A stretch of 11,250 nt of DNA from Phycisphaerales bacterium (GCA_029260335.1 JAJDDL010000070.1:1-11250); one strand, 5' to 3'. Counted from the stretch's first letter, positions 1-7,379 are shown. The notes: generated by a model not told the origin, from the letters alone. A program made the numbers and translations.

Positions 1-3000
1 TTCGCCCTGGAGGCGGACGGTGAACTCGCCGAGAGGGATCTCGACATTGCGGTAGTGGAGGATGCCCTCGCGTGCGCGGAGGTTGATGGGCTTAAGGCGA
101 TTGCCGGCTTGGGAGTCGACGTCCCAGGAGAGTGCCTTCAAGAACGGCGCGAACGCTCGGCTGGCCTTGAACCCGGCGGTGCCGAGATCGATATCGATGT
201 TGGCGTTGAGCTTGGTGAGATCGCCGTCGAGGGGCAATTCCAGGCGCCGAATGCTCAGAGCCGCGGGCTTGTCATCCTTGCCCTTTTCGATCTGCGAGAG
301 CATGGGGATGATCTCGGCGACGCGACTTGAGAGCTCGGGCGAAAAGCTGGTGATCTGGATCTGTGGTTGTTCGTCGTCATCGAGCGGCCGGGCGCGGAAG
401 GTGCCATCGCGGACCCTGCCGCGAAGATTGACCGCGGTGTTGGGCGTGTTGACGGTGAGGCGCAGGCCGCCGCGTTCCTTGGTGAGGTTGTCTGCGATGA
501 CCTCGGCGTTTGCCGATGCGCCGACGAGGTCTTTCAGGACGCCGCCTTGGTCGAAGAGTGCGTCGAGGAAGGCGATGGGGGCGTTGTTTGCAGACGCTCG
601 GAGGTTGAGCACGCTCGTGTCGGGGTTGATGGCGCCGGCGGGATCGCGGGCGAGTTGAAGGGTGCCGGTGGCCTCGATTGCGCGCGAGCCGGAGTCGTTG
701 ATATCACGCAATGCCCCGGCGTCGAAGCGGACGAGGTCGGGCTCATCGGGATCGGTGCGCAGGTGGATGTTGAGGTCGTTGAGCATCTCGCCCTCGCCTG
801 AATCGAGCGCGAGTGCGAGGCGATCGGTGTGGAGGTTGGCGTCGAATGCGATGGACCCGGCGTGCCCGGCGCGCGGCAGGCGCGTGGGCTTGGCGTCGAG
901 GCTGATGCGTGTGCGGCCGGCGATGCCGAGCGGCGTCGAAGCGGGCAGGTGCTCGTTGATCCAAGCGCGGTCGAGGTCGATGGTCGCGGCGAGTGGGCCG
1001 ACTTCGATCGCGTCCTCGCGCATCGCAAACGAGACGCGTTCTTCGGTCTGGAGGCGATCGGTCTCGATGCCCGCGGCGACGAAGACGCCATCGGTGAGGT
1101 CGAACTCGATATCCGAAGCGAGAGTCGGGCCGACTGCGCCGGTGACGAGACCTGGAGATTGCAGGAGGCGATCGGCAAGGGCGAGGCTCAGGCCTTGGAG
1201 GTTGGCGTTGCCTCGGATGTTGCCTTCGGTGCGGGCGGCGCTGAGGTCGAGGGCGCCGATTGGTGCTTCTTGTTGATCGAGGAGATTGAGCGCGAGCCCG
1301 ACGGTCGCGTTCTGGGCATCGCCCGGCTCGAGGTTGAGCTCGGCGTTGAGACCATCAACGAGGATGGGGCCCAGGAAGCGTCGGTCGTCCTCGCCCATGT
1401 CCAGGCCCAGGCCTCGGATGTCGAGACGGCTGAGGGTGAGTGTTGCGCCGAGGGGCTCGTCGATCGGCTCGCCCTGGAGGTTGAGCGATGTCGGGCGGGC
1501 GGCGATGCGGAAGTCTGCCTTGCTCGCGAGCCTCGGCGGGGGCTGAAGGTCTGGAGCGAACGTTGCCAGGAGCGTTTCCATGGCTTTGGGGCGGATCGTG
1601 CCGTTGAGCTCGGTGTAGTTGAGTTGGAGGGCGGTGTTGCCGACGGTGCTGGCGAGTTCGGCGCTGAGGTGTGCCATGCTCAGGGAGCCGGTGAGGTTGA
1701 TCGCGTCCTGGGCTGGTTGGAGGGCGAGGCCAGCGGAGATGCGATCGCCGAAGGTGTCGGTGGAGAGTTGGGCGAGATCGATCTGCTGGCCTGCAGAGTC
1801 GGTGAGCGTGATGCCGAGCTGGTCGAGAAGCGAGACCGGGGCGTTGTTGAGTGCGGCGCTGCCCGTCATTCCGCTGTCGGCGAAGCGCTGATCGGCGAGC
1901 GCCTGGATATTGGCAGAGTCGAGCATGAACTCGGCGGTGAACGGCTCGCCCGCGTGCGTGCTCGCAAGGTTTGCCGAGGCCGAGGCGATGCCCCGGGGGC
2001 TCAAAGCGGCTTGCATGGATACAGAAGTCAGGGAGATGGGTGTTGCGCCGTCGCGTGCGAGGCGCAGTTCTGGCGATCCCCGGATGCCCAACGCGAGGCC
2101 GCCGGCGATCGAGCCATCGTCGAGTTGGTGGTCTTCTTGTTGGAGTTGGTCGAGATTGACATAGAGATCTGCGAGTTGGGCGGTGATCGTGCCGCCGCGC
2201 GTGAGCTCGACCGGGGGGTTCTCGCCGAGCAACGCGTTGACAAGTTCGGGCTCGGCTTGGAGCGAGAACTGCATCGGGATCTCGGCCGAGCGGATGATGC
2301 CGTCGGCGACGATCAGAGAGCCCGAAGCGGTGGCCCGCTCGCTCGTGACACTGAGCGTTGCGGCTCGCCCGTTGGCGATTGGGTTGATGCCCACGCCTGC
2401 GCTGAGGGTTGGGCCGATGGCTTGGGCGAGCTGGATGTTCGAGTTGGCGAGCCAGGGCTGGGCGAGTTCGACATCGAGGTTCTCGATGCTGACACTCCCG
2501 CCGACCTGCTCGGGGTCGAACGCGACGGCACCCGACTCGTCAAACAGCTTGGCAAGGGATGCCACGAGTTCGAAGCGCCCGGCGTCGCGTCCGTCGATGG
2601 TCGCCGAGCCGTTGGAGTTGATGGCAAGGCCTGTGTCCGGTGAGAGCGTGATGGTTGCCGAGGTCGGAGCGAGGGCGAGTGAGCGGTCTTGGTCTTGGAC
2701 GGTGAGAAGTCCTTCGACCGGCGGAAGATCCAGCCGGGCGCTCGCGGAGGCCTGGTGCAGCGCGAGTCCGTCGTCGGTTCTTGGAATGCGGAGCGATGCG
2801 ATGGTGATCGACGCCTTGGGGTCGCTCTGAAACTCCAGGGTCTGCTCGGCGGTCTCGAGCGCGCTTGCCATGGAAGGGATCGCTCGGGCGAGACGAATCG
2901 CCTGGGCACTCGCGGTCAGTGGGCCGGTGAGTTCGATGACATCTTTGGCGATGCGGACCGTGGCACTCGATTGGGCGTGGGCCGCCGAGAACTGCATGGT

Positions 3001-3831
3001 CGCGGCGAGGTCGTCCATGGTGCCGAGAGCGGTACTCGTGAGCGTAAAACGCTCGCCGAGGCCGGAGGCCAGGTCTGCCTCGACGCCCGCGAGCACGCGC
3101 ATGAGGTCCGAGGGGATGTCGTTGAGTTCGAGCGTGGCGTCGATCTCGGCGTTGTCCTGGGTGATCGTGCCATCGGTGTCCGACCAGTTGTCGACGTTGG
3201 CTTCGATGTTGATCGTGCCGGCGGTATTGCCCTGGTGTTCGATGGGGTCGGAGTTGAGGTTGAAGGCGATGGGTTGGCCAGGGCGGATGGTGCCGCCGCC
3301 GCGAAGGCCCTTGATGTGGCTCGATTGATCGCCTTCAACGATTTCGATGTCGAATGCGTCGAGTTTGAGGTCGACGTTGAGGCCCGAGGGGATCGACGCG
3401 GGTTCATCGGACGATGGCTTCGATGGCGCGGTGGGTTTGGTGGCGTCGAGGATCGTGAACTGGCCGTTGGGTCCGCGTTCGAGACGGGCGTTGCCGCTGA
3501 TCGTGACCTCGCCCAGGTTGGTCGGGCCGAAGACCAAGCCCAGCAGGCCCTTTTTGACAGACGCGTCGACAGTGGCAAGCTCGACGCCGTCGGCATCGAT
3601 GATGCGCAGGCCCGAGACTTTCTGCGTGCCCGTCCACGAGAGCTTGAGGCTCTTGAGCTCGACGCTGCCAGCGATGGCGTTGGTCGCGGCGTTTGCGATC
3701 TTGCCTCGGACGATCGATGCACCGAGCGTGGGGACAAGGATCGCGACGATCAGCGCTAGGGCAACAAGGGTGCCCGCGACGATGATCGCGATCCGACGAA
3801 TACGACGGCGCTTCGGAGACTTGGTTGTCAT
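1..3831 (-). CDS. AsmA/TamB-like envelope protein, N-terminal 1277 residues (partial at left edge)
   Basis: The frame opens at the ATG at 3831 and stays open for exactly 1277 codons to base 1, so the C-terminus lies outside the window. The N-terminus has a basic stretch (KRRRIRR, residues 7-13) and one hydrophobic segment (about 14-37), typical of an inner-membrane anchor with the rest in the periplasm. It continues with VELKSLKLSWTGTQKVSGL (57-75), the entry motif common in AsmA-type proteins, then a Pro/Ser-rich linker near residues 130-145 and a very long series of alternating hydrophobic and polar beta-strand-like segments rich in N, D, T and L. AsmA-family proteins are known or proposed to carry phospholipid across the periplasm to the outer membrane; that role is inferred here from family resemblance. 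The start lies 21 bases after the nusG stop. The ribosome site is weak (GGTGAGAG directly before ATG), which could mean coupling to nusG. It could equally be called DUF748-like; the exact subfamily cannot be decided here. Confidence 0.8.
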   Translation of the reverse strand, partial: MTTKSPKRRRIRRIAIIVAGTLVALALIVAILVPTLGASIVRGKIANAATNAIAGSVELKSLKLSWTGTQKVSGLRIIDADGVELATVDASVKKGLLGLVFGPTNLGEVTISGNARLERGPNGQFTILDATKPTAPSKPSSDEPASIPSGLNVDLKLDAFDIEIVEGDQSSHIKGLRGGGTIRPGQPIAFNLNSDPIEHQGNTAGTINIEANVDNWSDTDGTITQDNAEIDATLELNDIPSDLMRVLAGVEADLASGLGERFTLTSTALGTMDDLAATMQFSAAHAQSSATVRIAKDVIELTGPLTASAQAIRLARAIPSMASALETAEQTLEFQSDPKASITIASLRIPRTDDGLALHQASASARLDLPPVEGLLTVQDQDRSLALAPTSATITLSPDTGLAINSNGSATIDGRDAGRFELVASLAKLFDESGAVAFDPEQVGGSVSIENLDVELAQPWLANSNIQLAQAIGPTLSAGVGINPIANGRAATLSVTSERATASGSLIVADGIIRSAEIPMQFSLQAEPELVNALLGENPPVELTRGGTITAQLADLYVNLDQLQQEDHQLDDGSIAGGLALGIRGSPELRLARDGATPISLTSVSMQAALSPRGIASASANLASTHAGEPFTAEFMLDSANIQALADQRFADSGMTGSAALNNAPVSLLDQLGITLTDSAGQQIDLAQLSTDTFGDRISAGLALQPAQDAINLTGSLSMAHLSAELASTVGNTALQLNYTELNGTIRPKAMETLLATFAPDLQPPPRLASKADFRIAARPTSLNLQGEPIDEPLGATLTLSRLDIRGLGLDMGEDDRRFLGPILVDGLNAELNLEPGDAQNATVGLALNLLDQQEAPIGALDLSAARTEGNIRGNANLQGLSLALADRLLQSPGLVTGAVGPTLASDIEFDLTDGVFVAAGIETDRLQTEERVSFAMREDAIEVGPLAATIDLDRAWINEHLPASTPLGIAGRTRISLDAKPTRLPRAGHAGSIAFDANLHTDRLALALDSGEGEMLNDLNIHLRTDPDEPDLVRFDAGALRDINDSGSRAIEATGTLQLARDPAGAINPDTSVLNLRASANNAPIAFLDALFDQGGVLKDLVGASANAEVIADNLTKERGGLRLTVNTPNTAVNLRGRVRDGTFRARPLDDDEQPQIQITSFSPELSSRVAEIIPMLSQIEKGKDDKPAALSIRRLELPLDGDLTKLNANIDIDLGTAGFKASRAFAPFLKALSWDVDSQAGNRLKPINLRAREGILHYRNVEIPLGEFTVRLQGE

Positions 3832-3852
3832 TCTCTCACCCGAGGCTAGGTC

Positions 3853-4641
3853 TTAGCCCTCGCCCACCTTGGAAATCTGCCATTCCTTGACGTCGATCGG
3901 AGCCTGACGGCCGAAGATCGTGACGAGCACGCGGACCTCGCTCTTCTCGGGCATGATCTCGTCGACCGAGCCCTCGTAGCCCTCGAACGGTCCATCGTTG
4001 ATCGTGACCTCCTCGCCCTTCTCGAAGGTAAGGCGCAGGGTTGGTTCGTCATCGGGCTTGCGGCTATCGCGGAGCATCTTCTCGACCTCGTGGTCTTTGA
4101 GCGGCGTCGGCCGCCCGGCGGTGCCCACGAAGTCGCCCACGCCGGTCGTTTCCTTGATGAGGAAGAAAACGTCCTGCTGGATGCGGCCGTCTTCTTCCAG
4201 ACGCATCTCGACGAAGACGTAGCCCGGGTAGAGCTTGCTCTCGGTGATCTTCTGCTTGCCGTTCTTAAACGTCTTGACCTTCTCGGTGGGGACGAGGATG
4301 CGTCCGATCCAGCCGAGCTTGTCGTCGATTTGGACCTTGCGGAGCAGGGTGTTGCGAACCGAGTGCTCCTTGTTGGAGGCAACGCGGAGCACGAACCAGT
4401 CCATGCCCTCCTGGCGGACGGGCTCATCCTCATCGATGACGTCTGCTACCTCATCGGGGCGCCCGTCCAGGGACTTGGCGGGTTTGGCGGGCTTCTGCTT
4501 GACCTCGACCGCGGGCTCTCCGGGAGTCTCTGCCGCGGGGGTTTCCGGTGTGTCGTCGACCGGTGCGTTGTCTGCGGCGGGCTGGTCTGCCGGATCGGTG
4601 GGCACGGTGTCTTGCACGTTGCTGTCTTGTTCGTCGACCAT
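3853..4641 (-). CDS. nusG: Transcription elongation/antitermination factor NusG with a long acidic N-terminal extension
   Basis: NusG binds the RNA polymerase clamp through its NGN domain and links transcription to Rho or ribosomes through its KOW domain. Residues 81 to about 195 are the NGN domain: DWFVLRVASNKE at the start, YPGYVFVEM in the middle, and TTGVGDFVGTAGRPTPL near its end. Residues from about 206 form the KOW domain (GEEVTINDGPFEGYEGSVDE, then a beta-strand end IDVKEWQISKV). The first 80 residues are an extra acidic, Pro/Ala/Glu-rich, probably disordered tail, giving 262 residues against about 180 in E. coli. The chosen start has a strong Shine-Dalgarno GGGAGGA at 4647-4653, 5 bases upstream. 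Met80 (4402-4404) would give a standard-length protein, but its AGGAGG lies only 2 bases away. The gene follows secE by 74 bases, the usual order, but the next gene is AsmA-like rather than rplK. Confidence 0.96.
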   Translation of the reverse strand: MVDEQDSNVQDTVPTDPADQPAADNAPVDDTPETPAAETPGEPAVEVKQKPAKPAKSLDGRPDEVADVIDEDEPVRQEGMDWFVLRVASNKEHSVRNTLLRKVQIDDKLGWIGRILVPTEKVKTFKNGKQKITESKLYPGYVFVEMRLEEDGRIQQDVFFLIKETTGVGDFVGTAGRPTPLKDHEVEKMLRDSRKPDDEPTLRLTFEKGEEVTINDGPFEGYEGSVDEIMPEKSEVRVLVTIFGRQAPIDVKEWQISKVGEG

Positions 4642-4646
4642 GTTGG

Positions 4647-4668
4647 TCCTCCCGGCGGATCGCTCCGC
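4647..4668 (-). promoter_or_regulatory. nusG ribosome site with an adjacent GNRA-loop hairpin
   Basis: On the minus strand a perfect 5-bp stem (GCGGA/TCCGC, 4655-4668) closed by a GCGA loop, a GNRA-type tetraloop, ends one base before the Shine-Dalgarno sequence GGGAGGA (4647-4653). The Shine-Dalgarno supports the long NusG form. The hairpin could modulate translation of nusG, but a 5-bp stem in high-GC DNA can arise by chance. No regulatory role is shown by the sequence alone. Confidence 0.4.
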
Positions 4669-4715
4669 TCGGTTTCATTGATTTGCGGTCCGGGGTTTCT
4701 AAGAACCTCGAACTG

Positions 4716-5414
4716 TTAGCTGCGGGTCGTTTCGAGCACGTCCAAGGCGCGGAAGATCAGAGCGAAGATAAAGTCGATACTGAAGAGGAAGGCGGCGATG
4801 AGGAAGCACGCGAAGACGACGACCCATGTCGATCCGATGATCTCCTTGCGCGACGACCAGTTGACCTTTTTCATCTCGCCGTCGGTGGCGATAAGGAACT
4901 CGCACGTGCGTTTGTTGAGCCCCACGAAGAGGTAGATGAAGAAGCCGCCGATGAGCACCACGCCAGCCATGAGCGCGAGCTGGACGAGGATGGGCTCATA
5001 CGCCGGGATGCCTTGCTTGCCGACGATGCGGGCACCAAAGCCGGTCTGGGCCGCGTCGTTGACACGCTCGGCCTGGCTCGGATTGAGACCCTCGGGGAAC
5101 TCGAGCTCGTCGACGATGATCCGGTTGGCTTCGACCTCGCTCACAATCGCGTGGCCTAGCACCTCGGGTACCTGGCGACCCTCAGCCGTAATGGGCTTGA
5201 GCGGGTTGATGCCCACGAACTCGACGCGCTGCCCGACGGCGGGCTCGGCCTGCACGCTCCGGAGCGTGAGACGCCAGCTTTCAATGGGCGGGCGAATGAG
5301 CGTGCCCTGCTTCCAGGCCCATGCGCCACCGGCGAGCACGAGCACGCCCGTGAAGACGGCCGTGAGCACTCGCACCCAATATCCCTGTCCAGGCTTGTAT
5401 ACGCCCTGAGCCAT
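4716..5414 (-). CDS. secE: Preprotein translocase subunit SecE, long form with an extra domain
   Basis: SecE clamps SecY in the inner-membrane protein-export channel. The C-terminal part (about 170-232) is the recognisable SecE domain: EFLIATDGEMKKVNWSSRKE, an amphipathic helix with the conserved E-x-x-K-V-x-W-x-S/P-x-R pattern, followed by the membrane helix at about 195-222. Two additional hydrophobic helices are present, at about 14-34 and 142-164. Between them is a roughly 105-residue soluble segment (36-141) containing GQRVEFVGINPLKPI, which looks like a small beta-rich domain that I do not recognise. Total length is 232 residues; many bacterial SecE proteins are 60-130. The start has GAGAGG at 5423-5428, 8 bases upstream. 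The gene lies between tRNA-Trp and nusG, its standard location, which supports the assignment despite the divergent N-terminal half. Confidence 0.93.
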   Translation of the reverse strand: MAQGVYKPGQGYWVRVLTAVFTGVLVLAGGAWAWKQGTLIRPPIESWRLTLRSVQAEPAVGQRVEFVGINPLKPITAEGRQVPEVLGHAIVSEVEANRIIVDELEFPEGLNPSQAERVNDAAQTGFGARIVGKQGIPAYEPILVQLALMAGVVLIGGFFIYLFVGLNKRTCEFLIATDGEMKKVNWSSRKEIIGSTWVVVFACFLIAAFLFSIDFIFALIFRALDVLETTRS

Positions 5415-5447
5415 GCGGCGGACCTCTCAAAGAAACTCAATCAGACA

Positions 5448-5520
<73 letters not shown>

Positions 5521-5550
5521 CCTGAACGCCAGGGCCCGAAATGGCCAGAA

Positions 5551-5574
5551 GGCCAGATCGCGAGGGATCTGGCC
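5551..5574 (-). other. Perfect 9-bp hairpin between rpmG and tRNA-Trp
   Basis: GGCCAGATC (5551-5559) pairs perfectly with GATCTGGCC (5566-5574) around a 6-base loop. On the minus strand the stem is followed by TTCTGGCC and then GC-rich sequence, with no run of T, so it is not a classic intrinsic terminator. It may be a processing site or a partial attenuator between the rpmG message and tRNA-Trp. Two further copies of the TCTGGCC/GGCCAGA word lie on either side (5543-5549 and, degenerate, 5575-5581), allowing alternative pairings. Confidence 0.5.
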
Positions 5575-5605
5575 GTCTGGCAGTAGGCTTGCTGGCAATC
5601 CTGTT

Positions 5606-5785
5606 TCACTTTCGCTTGATCTTGTGCAGGGTGTGCTTGCGCAACCTCGGGGAGTACTTGCGCAAACCATCCTTGATCTTCTCGGGCATGCCACCCTTGA
5701 CGTTGATGGGCGTGCGGTAGTTGAGATCACCGCACTCGCTGCACTGGAGCCACACGAACTCGCGGGCGTCTTTCTTCTTGGCCAT
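5606..5785 (-). CDS. rpmG: 50S ribosomal protein L33
   Basis: This 59-residue basic protein of the large ribosomal subunit begins MAKKKDAREFVWLQCSECGD and ends RKHTLHKIKRK, both characteristic of L33. The first zinc-ribbon pair is kept (Cys15 and Cys18 in CSEC). The second pair, normally in a K-Y-C-P-x-C/L-R-K-H-T context, is absent: the sequence reads KYSPRLRKHT. The start has AAGGAG at 5795-5800, 9 bases upstream. It lies 29 bases after tuf in the same orientation, consistent with co-transcription. L33 next to secE and tRNA-Trp is a common bacterial arrangement. Confidence 0.95.
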   Translation of the reverse strand: MAKKKDAREFVWLQCSECGDLNYRTPINVKGGMPEKIKDGLRKYSPRLRKHTLHKIKRK

Positions 5786-5814
5786 CGGGTGGCACTCCTT
5801 TCGCGCGAACGCGA

Positions 5815-7014
5815 CTACTCAATGATTTCGGTGACCACGCCCGAGCCGATCGTGCGGCCACCCTCGCGGACGGCAAAGCGCAGGCCCTTTTCCATCGCGA
5901 CGGGCTTGTCGACGAGGTCGACTTCCATCTCGATGTTGTCGCCTGGCATGCACATCTCGGCGCCGACGAGCTTGACCGAGCCGGTCACGTCGGTGGTCCG
6001 CATGTAGAACTGCGGGCGATAGTTGCTGAAGAACGGGGTGTGACGCCCGCCCTCTTCCTTGGTGAGGACGTAAACCTCACCCTTGAACTTGGTGTGGGGC
6101 TTGATCGAGCCGGGCTTGCAGATGACCTGGCCTCGCTCGATGCTGTCCTTCTCGACACCACGCATGAGCAGGCCGACGTTGTCGCCCGCCTGGCCCTGGT
6201 CGAGGGTCTTGTTGAACATCTCGACGCCGGTGATGGTCGTCTTGGCGCTTTCCTTCTCGAGGCCGACGATCTCGGCGGCATCGCCGACCTTGATCACGCC
6301 ACGCTCGATACGGCCGGTAGCGACCGTACCACGGCCCTTGATGCTGAAGACGTCTTCGACAGCCATGAGGAACGGCTTGTCGGTCTCACGCGGGGGCTCT
6401 GGGATGAAGGTATCGATCGCCTCGAAGAGCTCGTCGATCGCCTTGCAGGCCTCGTCGTCGGTGGGATTCTCGACCGACCACTTGGACTGGCCGCGGATGA
6501 TCGGCGTGTCATCGCCGGGGAACTGGTACTTGTCGAGCAACTCGCGGACTTCCATCTCGACGAGTTCGAGCAACTCCTCGTCGTCGACGAGGTCGACCTT
6601 GTTGAGGAAGACGACGATGTGGGGCACGCCCACCTGGCGGGCGAGCAGGACGTGCTCACGCGTCTGGGGCATGGGGCCCGAGTCGGCGGCGACCACGAGG
6701 ATGGCGCCGTCCATCTGGGCGGCACCGGTGATCATGTTCTTGACAAAGTCGGCGTGGCCCGGGCAATCCACGTGGGCGTAATGCCGATTGTCGGTCTCAT
6801 ACTCGGTATGCGATGAGTGGATGGTGACCGTCTTGGACGAGTCACGCACGGTACCACCCTTGGTGATATCTGCGTAGCTCTTGATCTCGCCACCAAACCG
6901 AGCGGCCGAACGGGCACTCATCGCGGCCGTGAGCGTGCTCTTGCCGTGGTCAATGTGACCGATCGTGCCGACGTTAACGTGCGGCTTACTTCTCTCGAAT
7001 ACACCCTTAGCCAT
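5815..7014 (-). CDS. tuf: Translation elongation factor EF-Tu
   Basis: EF-Tu is the GTPase that delivers aminoacyl-tRNA to the ribosome. The 399-residue length fits the family. The P-loop is GHIDHGKS (19-26), the G3 motif DCPGH (83-87) keeps the catalytic His87, and the G4 motif is NKVD (138-141). Domain 2 carries GRGTVATGRIERG and domain 3 carries GGRHTPFFSNYRPQFYMRTTD and the ending GGRTIGSGVVTEI. Several otherwise very conserved positions differ. Switch I reads KTVTI instead of RGITI, the segment after strand G3 reads ADSGPMPQT instead of ATDGPMPQT, and the G5 region reads RGQSKWS where most EF-Tu have RGSALKA. A short insertion (NPTDDEACK) follows. These look lineage-typical in part rather than decayed, because the rest is intact. 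A GAGG Shine-Dalgarno lies at 7024-7027. It follows tRNA-Thr with a 224-base leader. Confidence 0.98.
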   Translation of the reverse strand: MAKGVFERSKPHVNVGTIGHIDHGKSTLTAAMSARSAARFGGEIKSYADITKGGTVRDSSKTVTIHSSHTEYETDNRHYAHVDCPGHADFVKNMITGAAQMDGAILVVAADSGPMPQTREHVLLARQVGVPHIVVFLNKVDLVDDEELLELVEMEVRELLDKYQFPGDDTPIIRGQSKWSVENPTDDEACKAIDELFEAIDTFIPEPPRETDKPFLMAVEDVFSIKGRGTVATGRIERGVIKVGDAAEIVGLEKESAKTTITGVEMFNKTLDQGQAGDNVGLLMRGVEKDSIERGQVICKPGSIKPHTKFKGEVYVLTKEEGGRHTPFFSNYRPQFYMRTTDVTGSVKLVGAEMCMPGDNIEMEVDLVDKPVAMEKGLRFAVREGGRTIGSGVVTEIIE

Positions 7015-7206
7015 CGTGATCTACCTCGTCGTGACCGACTCCACCTGGAGCCTTATTACAGTGCGAAGATCCGCCTCGCGTCGCCACGCCCCACTGGCGC
7101 AGACCCACGCAATCCATACATTCTTGCGCGCCCAATCGACTTGTCGACCGAACACGAGACCGAATCGGGTCCAGCTCGGCCTCCCAACCGAGTCACACCC
7201 ACCTAT

Positions 7207-7232
7207 CCAGCCCTGGGAAAACCTGGGGCTGG
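7207..7232 (-). other. Hairpin in the spacer between tRNA-Thr and tuf
   Basis: CCAGCCC (7207-7213) and GGGCTGG (7226-7232) form 7 perfect pairs. A 2x2 internal loop and two more GC pairs enclose a four-base T loop on the minus strand. It begins 7 bases after the 3' end of tRNA-Thr in the direction of transcription, and no T tract follows. It could be a tRNA 3'-processing or RNA-stability element, or a partial terminator separating the abundant tRNA from the tuf message. The rest of the 224-base spacer (7015-7238) holds only a weaker 5-bp stem (7175-7192) and the tuf ribosome site. Confidence 0.45.
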
Positions 7233-7238
7233 GCCAGA

Positions 7239-7310
7239 AGCCGCTGAAGGGAGTCGAACCCTTGACCTCACCCTTACCAAGGGTGCGCTCTACCACTGAG
7301 CTACAGCGGC
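7239..7310 (-). tRNA. trnT: tRNA-Thr (anticodon GGT)
   Basis: The minus strand folds into a standard 72-base cloverleaf. The acceptor stem is GCCGCTG/CAGCGGC (7 perfect pairs), and the D arm is GCTC...GAGC. The anticodon stem CACCC/GGGTG encloses the loop TTGGTAA, giving anticodon GGT. The T arm is AAGGG/CCCTT with loop TTCGACT. The discriminator base is T (7239) and the CCA end is not encoded. Its place upstream of tuf matches the common tRNA-Thr/tuf linkage, and it is likely the first gene of the unit. Confidence 0.97.
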
Positions 7311-7351
7311 GCATACCCACCAAAGCCCGAGCGGGGCCATATGCGGAACGC

Positions 7352-7379
7352 ATGGTAGACGGGTCGCGGCATGGGTCAA
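7352..7379 (-). promoter_or_regulatory. Candidate sigma70-type promoter for the tRNA-Thr/tuf unit
   Basis: On the minus strand, TTGACC (7374-7379, 5 of 6 matches to TTGACA) is separated by 16 bases from TACCAT (7352-7357, 4 of 6 matches to TATAAT). Transcription would start near 7345, about 35 bases before tRNA-Thr, a plausible leader for a stable-RNA unit. The remainder of the 244-base gap between the divergent units (7311-7554) contains a GGAGG ribosome site for the plus-strand gene at 7542-7546 and a 5-bp hairpin at 7496-7512. I see no convincing plus-strand promoter there. Confidence 0.5.

Noticed and set aside
829..2643. A 604-codon open frame on the plus strand, inside the AsmA-like gene
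   Set aside because: It lies codon-for-codon opposite the minus-strand gene and is open only because that gene avoids TTA, CTA and TCA codons. The translation is Gly/Glu/Val-rich with no recognisable fold, while the minus frame has a membrane anchor and family motifs and is open for 1277 codons.
1971..2830. Several plus-strand open frames of 60-215 codons opposite the AsmA-like gene
   Set aside because: Their Arg/Ser/Pro-rich low-complexity translations are typical out-of-frame reading of high-GC coding DNA.
6040..6816. A 258-codon open frame on the plus strand opposite tuf
   Set aside because: It mirrors the EF-Tu codons exactly; its acidic/leucine-rich content is the antisense of a conserved GTPase.
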